Origin: Candidatus Puniceispirillum sp.
Lineage (GTDB): Bacteria > Electryoneota > RPQS01 > DYHQ01
Length of the DNA: 32,073 bases
Assembly: GCA_020724065.1 (NCBI GenBank)
Contig: DYHQ01000010.1
Location: forward strand, 1-32,073
Direction: 5' to 3'
The position numbers were made by a program, and so were the translations under genes. Position 1 is the stretch's first letter. Every line of letters begins with the position of its first letter. Below, piece by piece: positions 8,340 to 16,081 of the stretch. The notes under the pieces were generated by a model that did no database searches, had not been told where the DNA came from, and was given only the letters and a program-made list of their open reading frames with translations.

Positions 8340-9721
8340 TATCCTCTCTACCCTTCCGGCGCGTCCGCCATGTTCACATGACGGGTATTGGTGGCTCCGG
8401 AATGAGCGGCATCGCTGAAGTCCTCCTTAACCTGGGCTTTCGCGTCACCGGCTCGGATCTGCAAGCGACCGATGTGACCGCCCATTTGGCGGCCTTGGGC
8501 GCTGACATAAAGATTGGGCATCGTGAGACAAATGTCGAAGGGGCGCATGTTGTCGTCTTTTCTTCGGCGGTCCGCCCCGAAAATGTCGAATTGCGTGCCG
8601 CACGAGAGAGCCGCATTCCCATCATCAGCCGTGCGGAAATGCTTGGCGAGCTCATGCGGATGAAATTCGGGATCGCCGTAGCAGGAACGCACGGAAAGAC
8701 GACGACGACCTCGATGATTGGAACCATTCTGCAAGATGCGGGTTTGGATCCCACTCTCATCGTTGGCGGCATTATCCGAACGCTTGGGTCGGGGGCTCGG
8801 CTTGGCAGCAGTGCGTTTCTCGTGGCGGAAGCCGATGAGTTTGACCGCTCGTTTTTGAAGTTGTTCCCCACTCTGGCCGTAATCACGACCATTGAAGCCG
8901 AACACTTGGACACCTATTTGGGACTTGAAGAAATTCAAGATGCTTTTGTGGAATTCGCCAATCACCTTCCTTTCTATGGCTCGGCGATTGCCTGCGGCGA
9001 CGATGCTGGCATCTTGCCGATTATTCCCCGACTTAAGCGTCCGGTTGCCACCTATTCCATCGTGGGGGACGCTGATTATGTCGCCTCGGAACTGGAATTC
9101 GACACGACAAAGAGCCGCTATCTGCTGCATCAGTATGGCAAACCTGTGGTGAAGGTGCAGCTCCAGGTGCCGGGAGCGCATAATGTGGCCAACTCTCTTG
9201 CCGCTCTCGCGGTTGCTGCCGAGGTGGATATTCCTTTGGACGCTGCGGCAAAATCCCTGGCGAGTTTCACCGGTGTGCGGCGGCGTTTTGAGATTTGTGG
9301 CGAAATCGGCGGCGTGCTTGTCGTCAGCGATTTCGCTCACCACCCGACCGAAATCCGAATGACGATTGAAACAGCGCGGCGAGGTTGGAAACGCCGTTTG
9401 GTCGTTCTCTTTCAACCGCATCTGTTTACGCGCACGCGGGATTTCGCTGAGGAATTCGGCAAGGCCCTCGCGAGTGCCGACATTGTTCTCGTTGCCGACA
9501 TCTATCCCTCTCGGGAGAAGCCGATTCCGGGGGTCACGGGACGGTTAGTGGCGGAAAGCACGCGTGCCGCGGGATGCAGGCAGGTCTACTTCTGCGCTGA
9601 GCGCGCTGCCGTTGATGAGACCCTCACGAAAATCCTACGTGAGGGAGACCTTTTGATTGTGATGGGAGCCGGAGATATTTGGAAAGTAGCCGAGGAGTTC
9701 CGTGCACGAGGAAATTCGTGA
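8336..9721 (+). CDS. murC: UDP-MurNAc:L-alanine ligase
   Basis: MurC attaches L-alanine to UDP-MurNAc, the first stem-peptide step. The product is 461 residues. It has the UDP-binding MTGIGGSGMSGIAEVL loop, the ATP-binding GTHGKTT motif (117-123) with the histidine characteristic of MurC, EADEFDRSFLKL, DFAHHPTEI and the QPHLFTRT segment. I place the start at the ATG at 8336, which overlaps the murG stop (ATGA) and has a GGGAGG ribosome-binding site at a good distance. An upstream in-frame TTG at 8315 lacks this support. The 3' end overlaps murB by 20 bases. Confidence 0.96.
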   Translation: MISSLPFRRVRHVHMTGIGGSGMSGIAEVLLNLGFRVTGSDLQATDVTAHLAALGADIKIGHRETNVEGAHVVVFSSAVRPENVELRAARESRIPIISRAEMLGELMRMKFGIAVAGTHGKTTTTSMIGTILQDAGLDPTLIVGGIIRTLGSGARLGSSAFLVAEADEFDRSFLKLFPTLAVITTIEAEHLDTYLGLEEIQDAFVEFANHLPFYGSAIACGDDAGILPIIPRLKRPVATYSIVGDADYVASELEFDTTKSRYLLHQYGKPVVKVQLQVPGAHNVANSLAALAVAAEVDIPLDAAAKSLASFTGVRRRFEICGEIGGVLVVSDFAHHPTEIRMTIETARRGWKRRLVVLFQPHLFTRTRDFAEEFGKALASADIVLVADIYPSREKPIPGVTGRLVAESTRAAGCRQVYFCAERAAVDETLTKILREGDLLIVMGAGDIWKVAEEFRARGNS

Positions 9722-10643
9722 GCATTCTCTTCGGCAACTTCTGAGACAGGGCTTCTCTTTTGTACATGAATGGGAACCGCTTGGGCCCTGGACAACCTGG
9801 CGCATCGGCGGACCGGCGCGACTCTTTGCCGAGCCTTGTTCCGAGCAACAACTCCTGTCGCTATTTGAGATAGTCCGTGCTGAGCAGCTACCGTGGTTCT
9901 TCCTCGGGCTTGGTTCCAATGTGCTCGTCTCCGATAGCGGTTTCCCCGGTGTGGTGATACATCCTAAGGGCGAGTTTACGAGAATTGAGGTTCAGAACCA
10001 GACGGTTGCGGCGGGCCCCATGGCACGGCTTCTGGACGTGACTATCCTCGCCGCTCGTCATTCGCTTTCCGGAATGGAAGACCTTTGCGGCATTCCCGGC
10101 AGCATGGGAGGCGGCCTTTATATGAATGCAGGAGCCTTTGGCGGCCAGATTTCGGATACACTTGAGCGCCTTGAATTGCTTGAAGCCGACGGGTCTATTC
10201 AAGTCCTGAGGAGGGCGGACATTGATTTCGGCTACCGCACGGCTCCGCGGCTGCAGAACGGGATTATTCTGCGCAGTTGGCTTTCACTGCAGGACAGAGA
10301 CAAGCGATTGGTATGGACAGCCATGCGGAAAATGTGGCAGCGGCGCCGCGCAAGCCAACCTCTCGGAGTGCCTTCGGCGGGCTCGGTTTTCAAACGCCCA
10401 GCCGGAGACTTCGCAGGCAGGCTCATTGAAAGTGCCGGAGCCAAGGGGCTTCGTATCGGCGGGGCGGCCGTTTCGGAAAAACACGCCAATTTCTTCGTCA
10501 ATATGGGTGGCGCTACCGCGAGCGACATGGCGGCTCTCATCCGTAAAGTACGTCTCCTCGTCTATAAGAAATTCGGTGTACGACTTGAAACCGAGGTGAA
10601 ACCCGTTGGCTTCGCGAAAGATCCGTTCGTCATCGAGGGATGA
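9702..10643 (+). CDS. murB: UDP-N-acetylenolpyruvoylglucosamine reductase
   Basis: MurB is the FAD-dependent enzyme that reduces enolpyruvyl-UDP-GlcNAc with NADPH to give UDP-MurNAc. The 313-residue length and sequence resemble type II MurB. FAD-binding features are TWRIGGPARLF, LGLGSNVLVSDSGFPGVVI and GIPGSMGGGLYMNAGAFGGQI. PSAGSVFKRP holds the serine proton donor, AGRLIESAGAKGLRIGGA follows, and LETEV near the C-terminus holds the catalytic glutamate. The start is a GTG at 9702 inside the end of murC, with GAGGAG just upstream. The usual YRxS segment reads GYRTAP. Confidence 0.96.
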   Translation: MHEEIREHSLRQLLRQGFSFVHEWEPLGPWTTWRIGGPARLFAEPCSEQQLLSLFEIVRAEQLPWFFLGLGSNVLVSDSGFPGVVIHPKGEFTRIEVQNQTVAAGPMARLLDVTILAARHSLSGMEDLCGIPGSMGGGLYMNAGAFGGQISDTLERLELLEADGSIQVLRRADIDFGYRTAPRLQNGIILRSWLSLQDRDKRLVWTAMRKMWQRRRASQPLGVPSAGSVFKRPAGDFAGRLIESAGAKGLRIGGAAVSEKHANFFVNMGGATASDMAALIRKVRLLVYKKFGVRLETEVKPVGFAKDPFVIEG

Positions 10644-11433
10644 AGGCTCCCATGGTCAGAAGCGGAAATGGCAACGGCGCCTCGCCATCCTTGCGATGGC
10701 AGGGCTGTCATCGCTGCTGTGGGGGCCACCTGCCATCCGATGGGGAAAAGACTCCCTGACAGCCGCTTTTGGCAGCTATCGAGTGCACTCCCTTCGCGTC
10801 CTCGGAGCAAAACATCTTGATACGAGCGAGATTGCGAAGTTGTCCGGCATCGCAGAAGGCACTCCGCTCTTTCGTGTCAATCTCAAGTCGGCTTGCGAGA
10901 AGATTCGTTCACATTCGTGGGTTCGCTCGGCGATCGCGGTGCGCCGTTTTCCCGACACAATCGAACTGCGCATCACGGAACATGAACCCGTTGCCCTAAT
11001 CAATGCGCGTACGGTATGGGCAGTGACATCGGATGGTGTCCTGCTCCCGATGAGGCAATCAAAAAGAGGCTGGGATTTGCCCTTGTTGGGCGCTCGAGAT
11101 TTGCCCTCAGGATCTGGCGGGCATTTGCGCGACACCCTCGCCTGTGCTCTTCTGGCGCAATCGGTCGCCCTTCGGCACTGGACGCCGCGCGTGTGGAAGA
11201 ACCTTTCAGAACTCTTCTGGAGAAATGGCGAGATGTGGGGTGTGCTTCAAGAGGAGAACATCGAGATTCGACTGGGAAAGGGCGTGCAGGAAATCGGCTG
11301 GAAATCGCTGGAGAAACTCCTGATTCAACTCAAGGCTGCAAATAGATTGACTGATATTGAATCCATTGACTTGAGGTTCCATGGTCGCGTCATCGTGCGC
11401 TATAACCAATACGCACAAAGCAACGGAACCTAA
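10606..11433 (+). CDS. ftsQ: Cell division protein FtsQ (POTRA domain)
   Basis: FtsQ is a bitopic divisome protein that links early and late division proteins through FtsB/FtsL. The 275-residue product has a basic cytoplasmic N-terminus (about residues 1-25), one membrane segment (LAILAMAGLSSLLW region), then a POTRA domain beginning YRVHSLRVLGAKHLDTSEIAKLSGI and including SWVRSAIAVRRFPDTIELRITEHEPVA. The C-terminal part is diverged, as is common for this family. The start is a TTG at 10606, preceded by GAGGTGA at seven bases, and lies inside murB (38-base overlap). ftsA usually follows, but here ftsZ comes next after 95 bases. Confidence 0.9.
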   Translation: MASRKIRSSSRDEGSHGQKRKWQRRLAILAMAGLSSLLWGPPAIRWGKDSLTAAFGSYRVHSLRVLGAKHLDTSEIAKLSGIAEGTPLFRVNLKSACEKIRSHSWVRSAIAVRRFPDTIELRITEHEPVALINARTVWAVTSDGVLLPMRQSKRGWDLPLLGARDLPSGSGGHLRDTLACALLAQSVALRHWTPRVWKNLSELFWRNGEMWGVLQEENIEIRLGKGVQEIGWKSLEKLLIQLKAANRLTDIESIDLRFHGRVIVRYNQYAQSNGT

Positions 11434-11528
11434 TCCTTAGCAAGGCAGATCATCAAGACGAGAATCTTTCGCATTTCATTAGAACATAGAATTGAACTAA
11501 TCTTTCGTGAGGGAAAAGGAGCAGAACC

Positions 11529-12692
11529 ATGAATCGCTTTTCGTATGCAGATGAGCCCGAGAGCAAGCCGTTCCTGAAAGTGGTTGGAATTGGCAATGCC
11601 GGAGGTAACACAGTAAACTGGATGATTCACGAAGGTCTCCAGGGTGTCGAACTCGTCGCCGTCAACACGGATATTCAAGCCCTGGCCACGAGCCGCGCAC
11701 TGTATCGTGTTCAAATCGGCCGGACGGTCACCCAAGGCGGAAGCGCTGGATTTGACCCTGACATTGGCCGCAAAGCCGCTGAAGAAGACCGTGACACAAT
11801 CAGCCAGGCTCTCGACGGAGCTGATATGGTCATCCTTGTCGCGGGCATGGGCCGTGGAACAGGCCAGGGAGCGTCTCCCTTTGTGGCCGCGGTAGCCCGC
11901 GAGCGCCGTGCGCTGACCCTGGCGATCGTTACCAAACCCTTCGCTTTTGAAGGAAAAACACGGATGCAACAGGCAGAAACGGGAATTGAAATTCTGAGAG
12001 ACTGCGTGGATGCGATGATTGTGATTCCCAATCAGCTCCTTATCCGAAACATCGAATCTCAAACCTCTCTTGCCGAGGCCTTTCACCAAGTGGACAATTT
12101 CCTGCTCAAGGCCATCAAGGGCATAACGGATTTGGTCACCGTATCCGGACCGTGGAGTCTCGAAATGGCCGTCTTGCGCAAAGCGCTGACCCAGAAAGGA
12201 TCCATATCGCTGGGAATGGGAGCCGCACGCGGCGACCAGCGTGCCATTCAAGCCACGAAAGAGGCCATATCGTCTCATTTGTTGGAAGATATCTCGCTAC
12301 GCGGAGCCCATAACATCCTGGTGAGTTTCACGGGAGGCCAGGACATGACTTTTCGTGAGATTGACGATGCGACGAGAATTCTCTATGATGCGGCCGGCGA
12401 AAACGCCGACCTGCGTGTCAGCACCGTCGTGGGTCCGACCGTCAGTGAGGACATCTCGGTGACCGTCATCGCCACCGGTCTTAACGGACGCTCTAACTTG
12501 CGTCCCGACCTTCCCAGGGGGGTTACCGTTGACTCTGTTTCGAATGGCCGGAGACCACAGAAACCCTCGAAATACCCTGCGGCTCCTGTGCCTGTGATGG
12601 AAACGGTAAATGGAGAGAAACGACGCGTTGCCGTCGGTGAAGCGGAACTTCCCTTGAGCAATCTGGAAATCCCAGGCTTTTTGAAACAATAA
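11529..12692 (+). CDS. ftsZ: FtsZ-family cell division GTPase with altered T4 and T7 loops
   Basis: This tubulin homologue of 387 residues lies at the normal ftsZ place. It aligns with E. coli FtsZ without large gaps through NTDIQAL, IVTKPFAFEG, IVIPN and ATG(L). A proline/lysine-rich linker follows from about 320, then a C-terminal peptide (LEIPGFLKQ) like the DIPAFLRKQ tail that binds FtsA/ZipA/SepF. Key positions differ. The first glycine loop is GIGNAGGN rather than GVGGGGGN. The signature GGGTGTG reads GRGTGQG (R109, Q113). GAGANPEVG reads SAGFDPDIG. In the T7 loop the equivalents of E. coli N207, D209 and D212 are S210, E212 and V215. D212 normally completes the GTPase site of the adjacent subunit, so hydrolysis may be weak or absent (inference). 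AAGGAG precedes the ATG by seven bases. The 95-base gap before it may hold a promoter, but I see no clear one. No frameshift or stop is present, so it is not a decayed gene. Confidence 0.9.
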   Translation: MNRFSYADEPESKPFLKVVGIGNAGGNTVNWMIHEGLQGVELVAVNTDIQALATSRALYRVQIGRTVTQGGSAGFDPDIGRKAAEEDRDTISQALDGADMVILVAGMGRGTGQGASPFVAAVARERRALTLAIVTKPFAFEGKTRMQQAETGIEILRDCVDAMIVIPNQLLIRNIESQTSLAEAFHQVDNFLLKAIKGITDLVTVSGPWSLEMAVLRKALTQKGSISLGMGAARGDQRAIQATKEAISSHLLEDISLRGAHNILVSFTGGQDMTFREIDDATRILYDAAGENADLRVSTVVGPTVSEDISVTVIATGLNGRSNLRPDLPRGVTVDSVSNGRRPQKPSKYPAAPVPVMETVNGEKRRVAVGEAELPLSNLEIPGFLKQ

Positions 12693-12721
12693 CGACTTCG
12701 GGAACGAGTCGAATCAGGCAG

Positions 12722-12762
12722 AACGGGGTTCGCAGCCAGACGGGTTGCGAACCCCGTTTTGT
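12722..12762 (+). terminator. Intrinsic terminator of the dcw cluster
   Basis: A perfect 13-bp inverted repeat (arms 12722-12734 and 12746-12758, starting AACGGGG) with an 11-base loop is followed by a short T-rich stretch (GTTTTGT). It begins 30 bases after the ftsZ stop and would end transcription of the dcw cluster. Confidence 0.85.
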
Positions 12763-13228
12763 AACCGGAGACTAACAAGACTCCATTGAACCTGAAGAGA
12801 GCCAAGGTTGTCAGGAAGCGAGAGAATCGTCGCGTCCTTCCAACGCCGTCGCTCAAGAGAAACCATTGCACTGATTTGCGTAGTGGATGGCAAGCTGCAA
12901 AAAACATCCTGCGGAGTTTCAAAAATCTTGCAATTCCACTTGCATAATTCAACTCACCCCGAGCCGCTTTCTCGACCCCAACTGCAGGGCCGAGAAAGGC
13001 GAAAAACCAGCGTCTTCAAGAGAAGAATTGGAGGATTGCGACCGAGCCAATTCGCATAACCTTCCAGACCCATAGAGAGTCCCCATGATGGCACGCGTTT
13101 TGATATATAGGTAGCCGATGACAGACCTCTGAGGGCGATAGGGCAGAACCCGCGAGCCCTGATCCAGTTCCATGATGTGATAAGACGCACCGACTTTCGG
13201 TGCGGTGATATGAAGAGAATGCGCGACG
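12763..13228. other. 466-base non-coding stretch between dcw cluster and the secreted glycosidase-like gene
   Basis: I see no convincing gene, tRNA or known riboswitch here. Short open frames on both strands have no recognisable motif and no good ribosome-binding site. A small hairpin with a 7-bp stem (13187-13203, GCACCGA/TCGGTGC) lies 25 bases before the next start codon. It has no T-run, so it is more likely leader structure than a terminator. The promoter of the downstream gene should lie in this stretch, but I found no clear -35/-10 pair. Confidence 0.5.
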
Positions 13229-15988
13229 ATGAGCCGACGAATTATTCGATGGATGTTTTTTTGCTTTGCCACGCTTCGATTTCTCGCCCCGCTTCATGCC
13301 GGCCTGCGTGATATCCTTCCTCCCCCTCAGCAAATGGGCCTCCTCAGTGATGAACCGATGCAAGTTCAAGGACCTCTCTATCTTATCGTGGCCAATAACC
13401 CGAGCGTTGAAGAAGCGAAAGTCGTGGCGGAAGCGGTGAGGCTTATCGAAAATGGCCTGCGCGTTTCTCCGGTTGTTGTGCCTGAGTCCGGTTATCAAGG
13501 TGAACGCCCGGCTCTTTGGATGGCGACTTCCGAAGAATGGCCTGCTCTCGAAGCGGCCCTCGATTCGGTGGAAATTCCCGCCATGTCCAATATGCCGCCT
13601 CCCGAAGGATACCATCTGTATGTGGAGTCTGACCGAATCCTTCTCTTGGGTCGAGATCTCAACGGACTTCGCTATGGACTTCTGTCGCTCTCGAAACTCA
13701 TGGCGTTCTTTGGCGGGCAGAGGACGATTGATCGAGTCTATATTCGGGATTGGCCGGATTTGCCTCGCCGGATTGTTACTTTCAATACAGCTCTCGAACC
13801 GGCGGGGGATCTGGACAGTCTTCTATCGCGTCTCCGGCTGGCCCACGACTATAAAATGAATGAAGTGGAATGGAACAACACCTACGCCGGCCGCGGCACC
13901 GATTGGAATCCCACTTACCTGTCGCGAGCCATCACCGCACGAGATTCCATCAAGGCCTTGGGGATGAAACTCTACATGTCTGCGGATCGCACAGGGGCGG
14001 TGGTTGATAACATGTGCTGGCAAGAAGGCATCCCGGTCCTTGGGCAGTCATTCGTCATCGCGGGCGACACGGCTCAGGCATCGCCGAATCCGCCACTCAC
14101 CGTCGTCAATCCAGGCTTCGAGGATTTTGTCAACAACCTATTTGTGGGATGGGGAAACAGTCAAGCCGGCTATCCGACGATTTCGCAAGACACGATTCAA
14201 AAACATGGAGGCCGGGGATCTCTCAAACTACAGTGGCCCGGACATCAGCAATCCAAGGTCTACCAATATCTGGCCATCCAGCCGAATCGGCTCTTCCGCC
14301 TCAGTTTCTGGTACAAAACCTCGGGCTACTCAGGACTGATTCGCGTCCTGTTCTTTCGCACCGAATGCAATGACCAGCAAGTCTTCCTTCATTACTTCAG
14401 GCCCTCGGCAACCAGCGAATGGACGCAGGTGAACTTGGAGGTTCACAGCTTGGTGTGCGACACTCTGCTCCTCTATTTCGGTGCGTGGCTGTGGAGCGGA
14501 GGCACCCTCTGGCTCGATGATTTTTCCATGCAGGAGATGAACCCTGCATGGATGCTGAGGCGAGACGATACGCCGCTTGCTGTCTATGAGGAACCCGGAC
14601 ACATTCCGCTGCAAGAGGGCCCGAGTGGCGACTTTGTTATTGAGGAAACCTACTCGCAGAGCTACGGTAACTGTTATGTGCACTACCCTCGAATCCGGCG
14701 CGTGCAAGGAGGACGCCTCGTCAATGGAGATCGGATTTCAATGGATTGGTATTGCGGGTATGCCTACCGAATCACTCCGCAAGAATACCGTCGAACGGTC
14801 TGCTTCAGCTTGCTCGAACCGCTGGCCTACTATCAACAGAAGGTATCGAATTGCGACAGCCTGTTTCATCCTGACGGATTCAAGATTCATATCAATGAAG
14901 TCCCAATTGCCAATTGGGATCCGTCCTGCACTTCCAGCGGGCTCACGCCGGCGGAGCTTCTCGGTTCGTATGTTCGCCAGATGTACAATATCATCCAAGC
15001 TCGGCGACCGGGAGCGCCCGTGCAGGTCTATGGCGATATGTTCGATCCGAACCACAATGCAAGAGACTGTCATTGGGCTGTGAACGGAACCTTGGCCGGT
15101 TCGCTTTCTGAGTTGCAGGGAATCCCTATCGCATTGCTGGGGCTCATCGGAGAGAAGGTTGACAGCAGCCTGAACTACTTCTCTCAACAGGGTTTTCCCT
15201 CGATTGCGGCTCACGGAGGAGGCGGGTTGCAGGTGGGCCTAATCGAGGCGGAGGCAGCTCGACTGCACAAGGGCGGGGGCTGTCAGGGTGCCAGTCTGTA
15301 TTCATGGTATTGGAGCGATTATGACTCTATTCCCGGTTTCGCGAGCATGACATGGAATCTCGGTCCCCACATCCTTCACAAACCGATTGTTTTTGCGGAT
15401 TCCGCCGCCACGGCGCACATCACCGCGGAAATCTATCCAGATCGGCAGCCACCGTACCTTCAAATCAGCCTTACTTTGGCACGCGTACAGTATCGCCTGC
15501 TGCCGGGCGGTTCATGGCAATCGGCGAATCTTGCATCACAAGGTGCTGATGTTTATGCAGCCGATATCAATCTCGCCGCTCCGGGAACCACGGGCATTGA
15601 ATACTATATCGAGGCAAAGGATTCGCGCAATCGCACCCATACTGCCCCCGCCGACGCTCCGTTCAGCACATTTTCTGCAGACTTCCCCAAATATGGCGGA
15701 GAGGAGCGCCTTGAGGCTTTGGAATCCCCCGTAGCCACGATCTCCGTTGCCGATGGACGACCCGTAGTCCGCTGGACGCCCGTAAAAGGCGCGACTTCCT
15801 ATGAAGTTCATACTGGTCCAGAGCCATTCTTTACGCCCAGTCCGTCCACCTTGCGTACGACCATTTCGGCGCCCGGCACGGTCTATGTCGAGATGACCTC
15901 TTTGTCCATGCTGCCGGAGCGCTTCTTCTATCGCATTGTCGCCAAAGACTCTCCCGTGCAAAAAGGCAACGCTTCAAATCCAAGATAG
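13229..15988 (+). CDS. Secreted multidomain glycoside-hydrolase-like protein
   Basis: This 919-residue protein begins with a signal peptide (MSRRIIRWMFFCFATLRFLAP, cleavage near residue 24). Residues about 37-170 resemble the N-terminal domain found before GH20 hexosaminidase and related barrels (VANNPSVEEAKVVAEAVRL, GYHLYVESDRILLLGRDLNGLRYGL). A barrel appears to start at about 180 (RDWPDLPRRIVTFN). It is interrupted at about 290-435 by a beta-sandwich like a carbohydrate-binding module (VVNPGFEDF, RLSFWYKTSG, WLDDFSM). It resumes from about 440 to 720, including FKIHINEVPIANW with E557 as a possible catalytic acid and GASLYSWYWSDYDS. An Ig-like domain (725-815, GIEYYIEAKDSRNRTH) and a fibronectin-III-like domain (830-910) follow. 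It is probably exported and acts on polysaccharide or glycoprotein. I cannot assign a GH family or substrate. It stands alone, opposite the ars operon. Confidence 0.7.
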   Translation: MSRRIIRWMFFCFATLRFLAPLHAGLRDILPPPQQMGLLSDEPMQVQGPLYLIVANNPSVEEAKVVAEAVRLIENGLRVSPVVVPESGYQGERPALWMATSEEWPALEAALDSVEIPAMSNMPPPEGYHLYVESDRILLLGRDLNGLRYGLLSLSKLMAFFGGQRTIDRVYIRDWPDLPRRIVTFNTALEPAGDLDSLLSRLRLAHDYKMNEVEWNNTYAGRGTDWNPTYLSRAITARDSIKALGMKLYMSADRTGAVVDNMCWQEGIPVLGQSFVIAGDTAQASPNPPLTVVNPGFEDFVNNLFVGWGNSQAGYPTISQDTIQKHGGRGSLKLQWPGHQQSKVYQYLAIQPNRLFRLSFWYKTSGYSGLIRVLFFRTECNDQQVFLHYFRPSATSEWTQVNLEVHSLVCDTLLLYFGAWLWSGGTLWLDDFSMQEMNPAWMLRRDDTPLAVYEEPGHIPLQEGPSGDFVIEETYSQSYGNCYVHYPRIRRVQGGRLVNGDRISMDWYCGYAYRITPQEYRRTVCFSLLEPLAYYQQKVSNCDSLFHPDGFKIHINEVPIANWDPSCTSSGLTPAELLGSYVRQMYNIIQARRPGAPVQVYGDMFDPNHNARDCHWAVNGTLAGSLSELQGIPIALLGLIGEKVDSSLNYFSQQGFPSIAAHGGGGLQVGLIEAEAARLHKGGGCQGASLYSWYWSDYDSIPGFASMTWNLGPHILHKPIVFADSAATAHITAEIYPDRQPPYLQISLTLARVQYRLLPGGSWQSANLASQGADVYAADINLAAPGTTGIEYYIEAKDSRNRTHTAPADAPFSTFSADFPKYGGEERLEALESPVATISVADGRPVVRWTPVKGATSYEVHTGPEPFFTPSPSTLRTTISAPGTVYVEMTSLSMLPERFFYRIVAKDSPVQKGNASNPR

Positions 15989-16009
15989 ACCCCTGCTCGC
16001 ATCGTCCTA

Positions 16010-16043
16010 CAAGAAAAATATCCAAGCCTATCGGCATGGATAT
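16010..16043 (-). terminator. Hairpin terminator at the end of the ars/thioredoxin operon
   Basis: An 11-bp stem with one mismatch (16018-16028 and 16033-16043, ATATCC.../...GGATAT) encloses a 4-base loop (TATC). Read on the minus strand it is followed by a T-rich run (complement of AAGAAAAA at 16011-16018). It lies between two converging genes, 38 bases past the minus-strand stop, and so fits a terminator for the minus-strand operon. It may also slow plus-strand transcripts. Confidence 0.65.
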
Positions 16044-16081
16044 ACTTCTGAAGACTCGTGTCTGAGAAGATACTCCGCACA

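Noticed and set aside
8348-9421. Long open frame (357 codons) on the minus strand inside murC
   Set aside because: It is wholly antisense to a clear murC, is rich in R, H, N and Q with no domain pattern, and has no ribosome-binding site. It is a by-product of codon use in murC.
11434-11528. Promoter in front of ftsZ
   Set aside because: A TAGAAT could serve as -10, but the sequence 17 bases upstream (TCTTTC) does not resemble a -35 box, so I do not list it.
11430-12278. 282-codon open frame on the minus strand opposite ftsZ
   Set aside because: It is antisense to a gene with clear family motifs, has no recognisable motif of its own, and its ends match no operon structure.
12949-13272. Possible minus-strand gene of 107 codons in the long intergenic stretch
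   Set aside because: It overlaps the signal peptide of the secreted protein, has no ribosome-binding site, and no motif; two other frames are equally open there.
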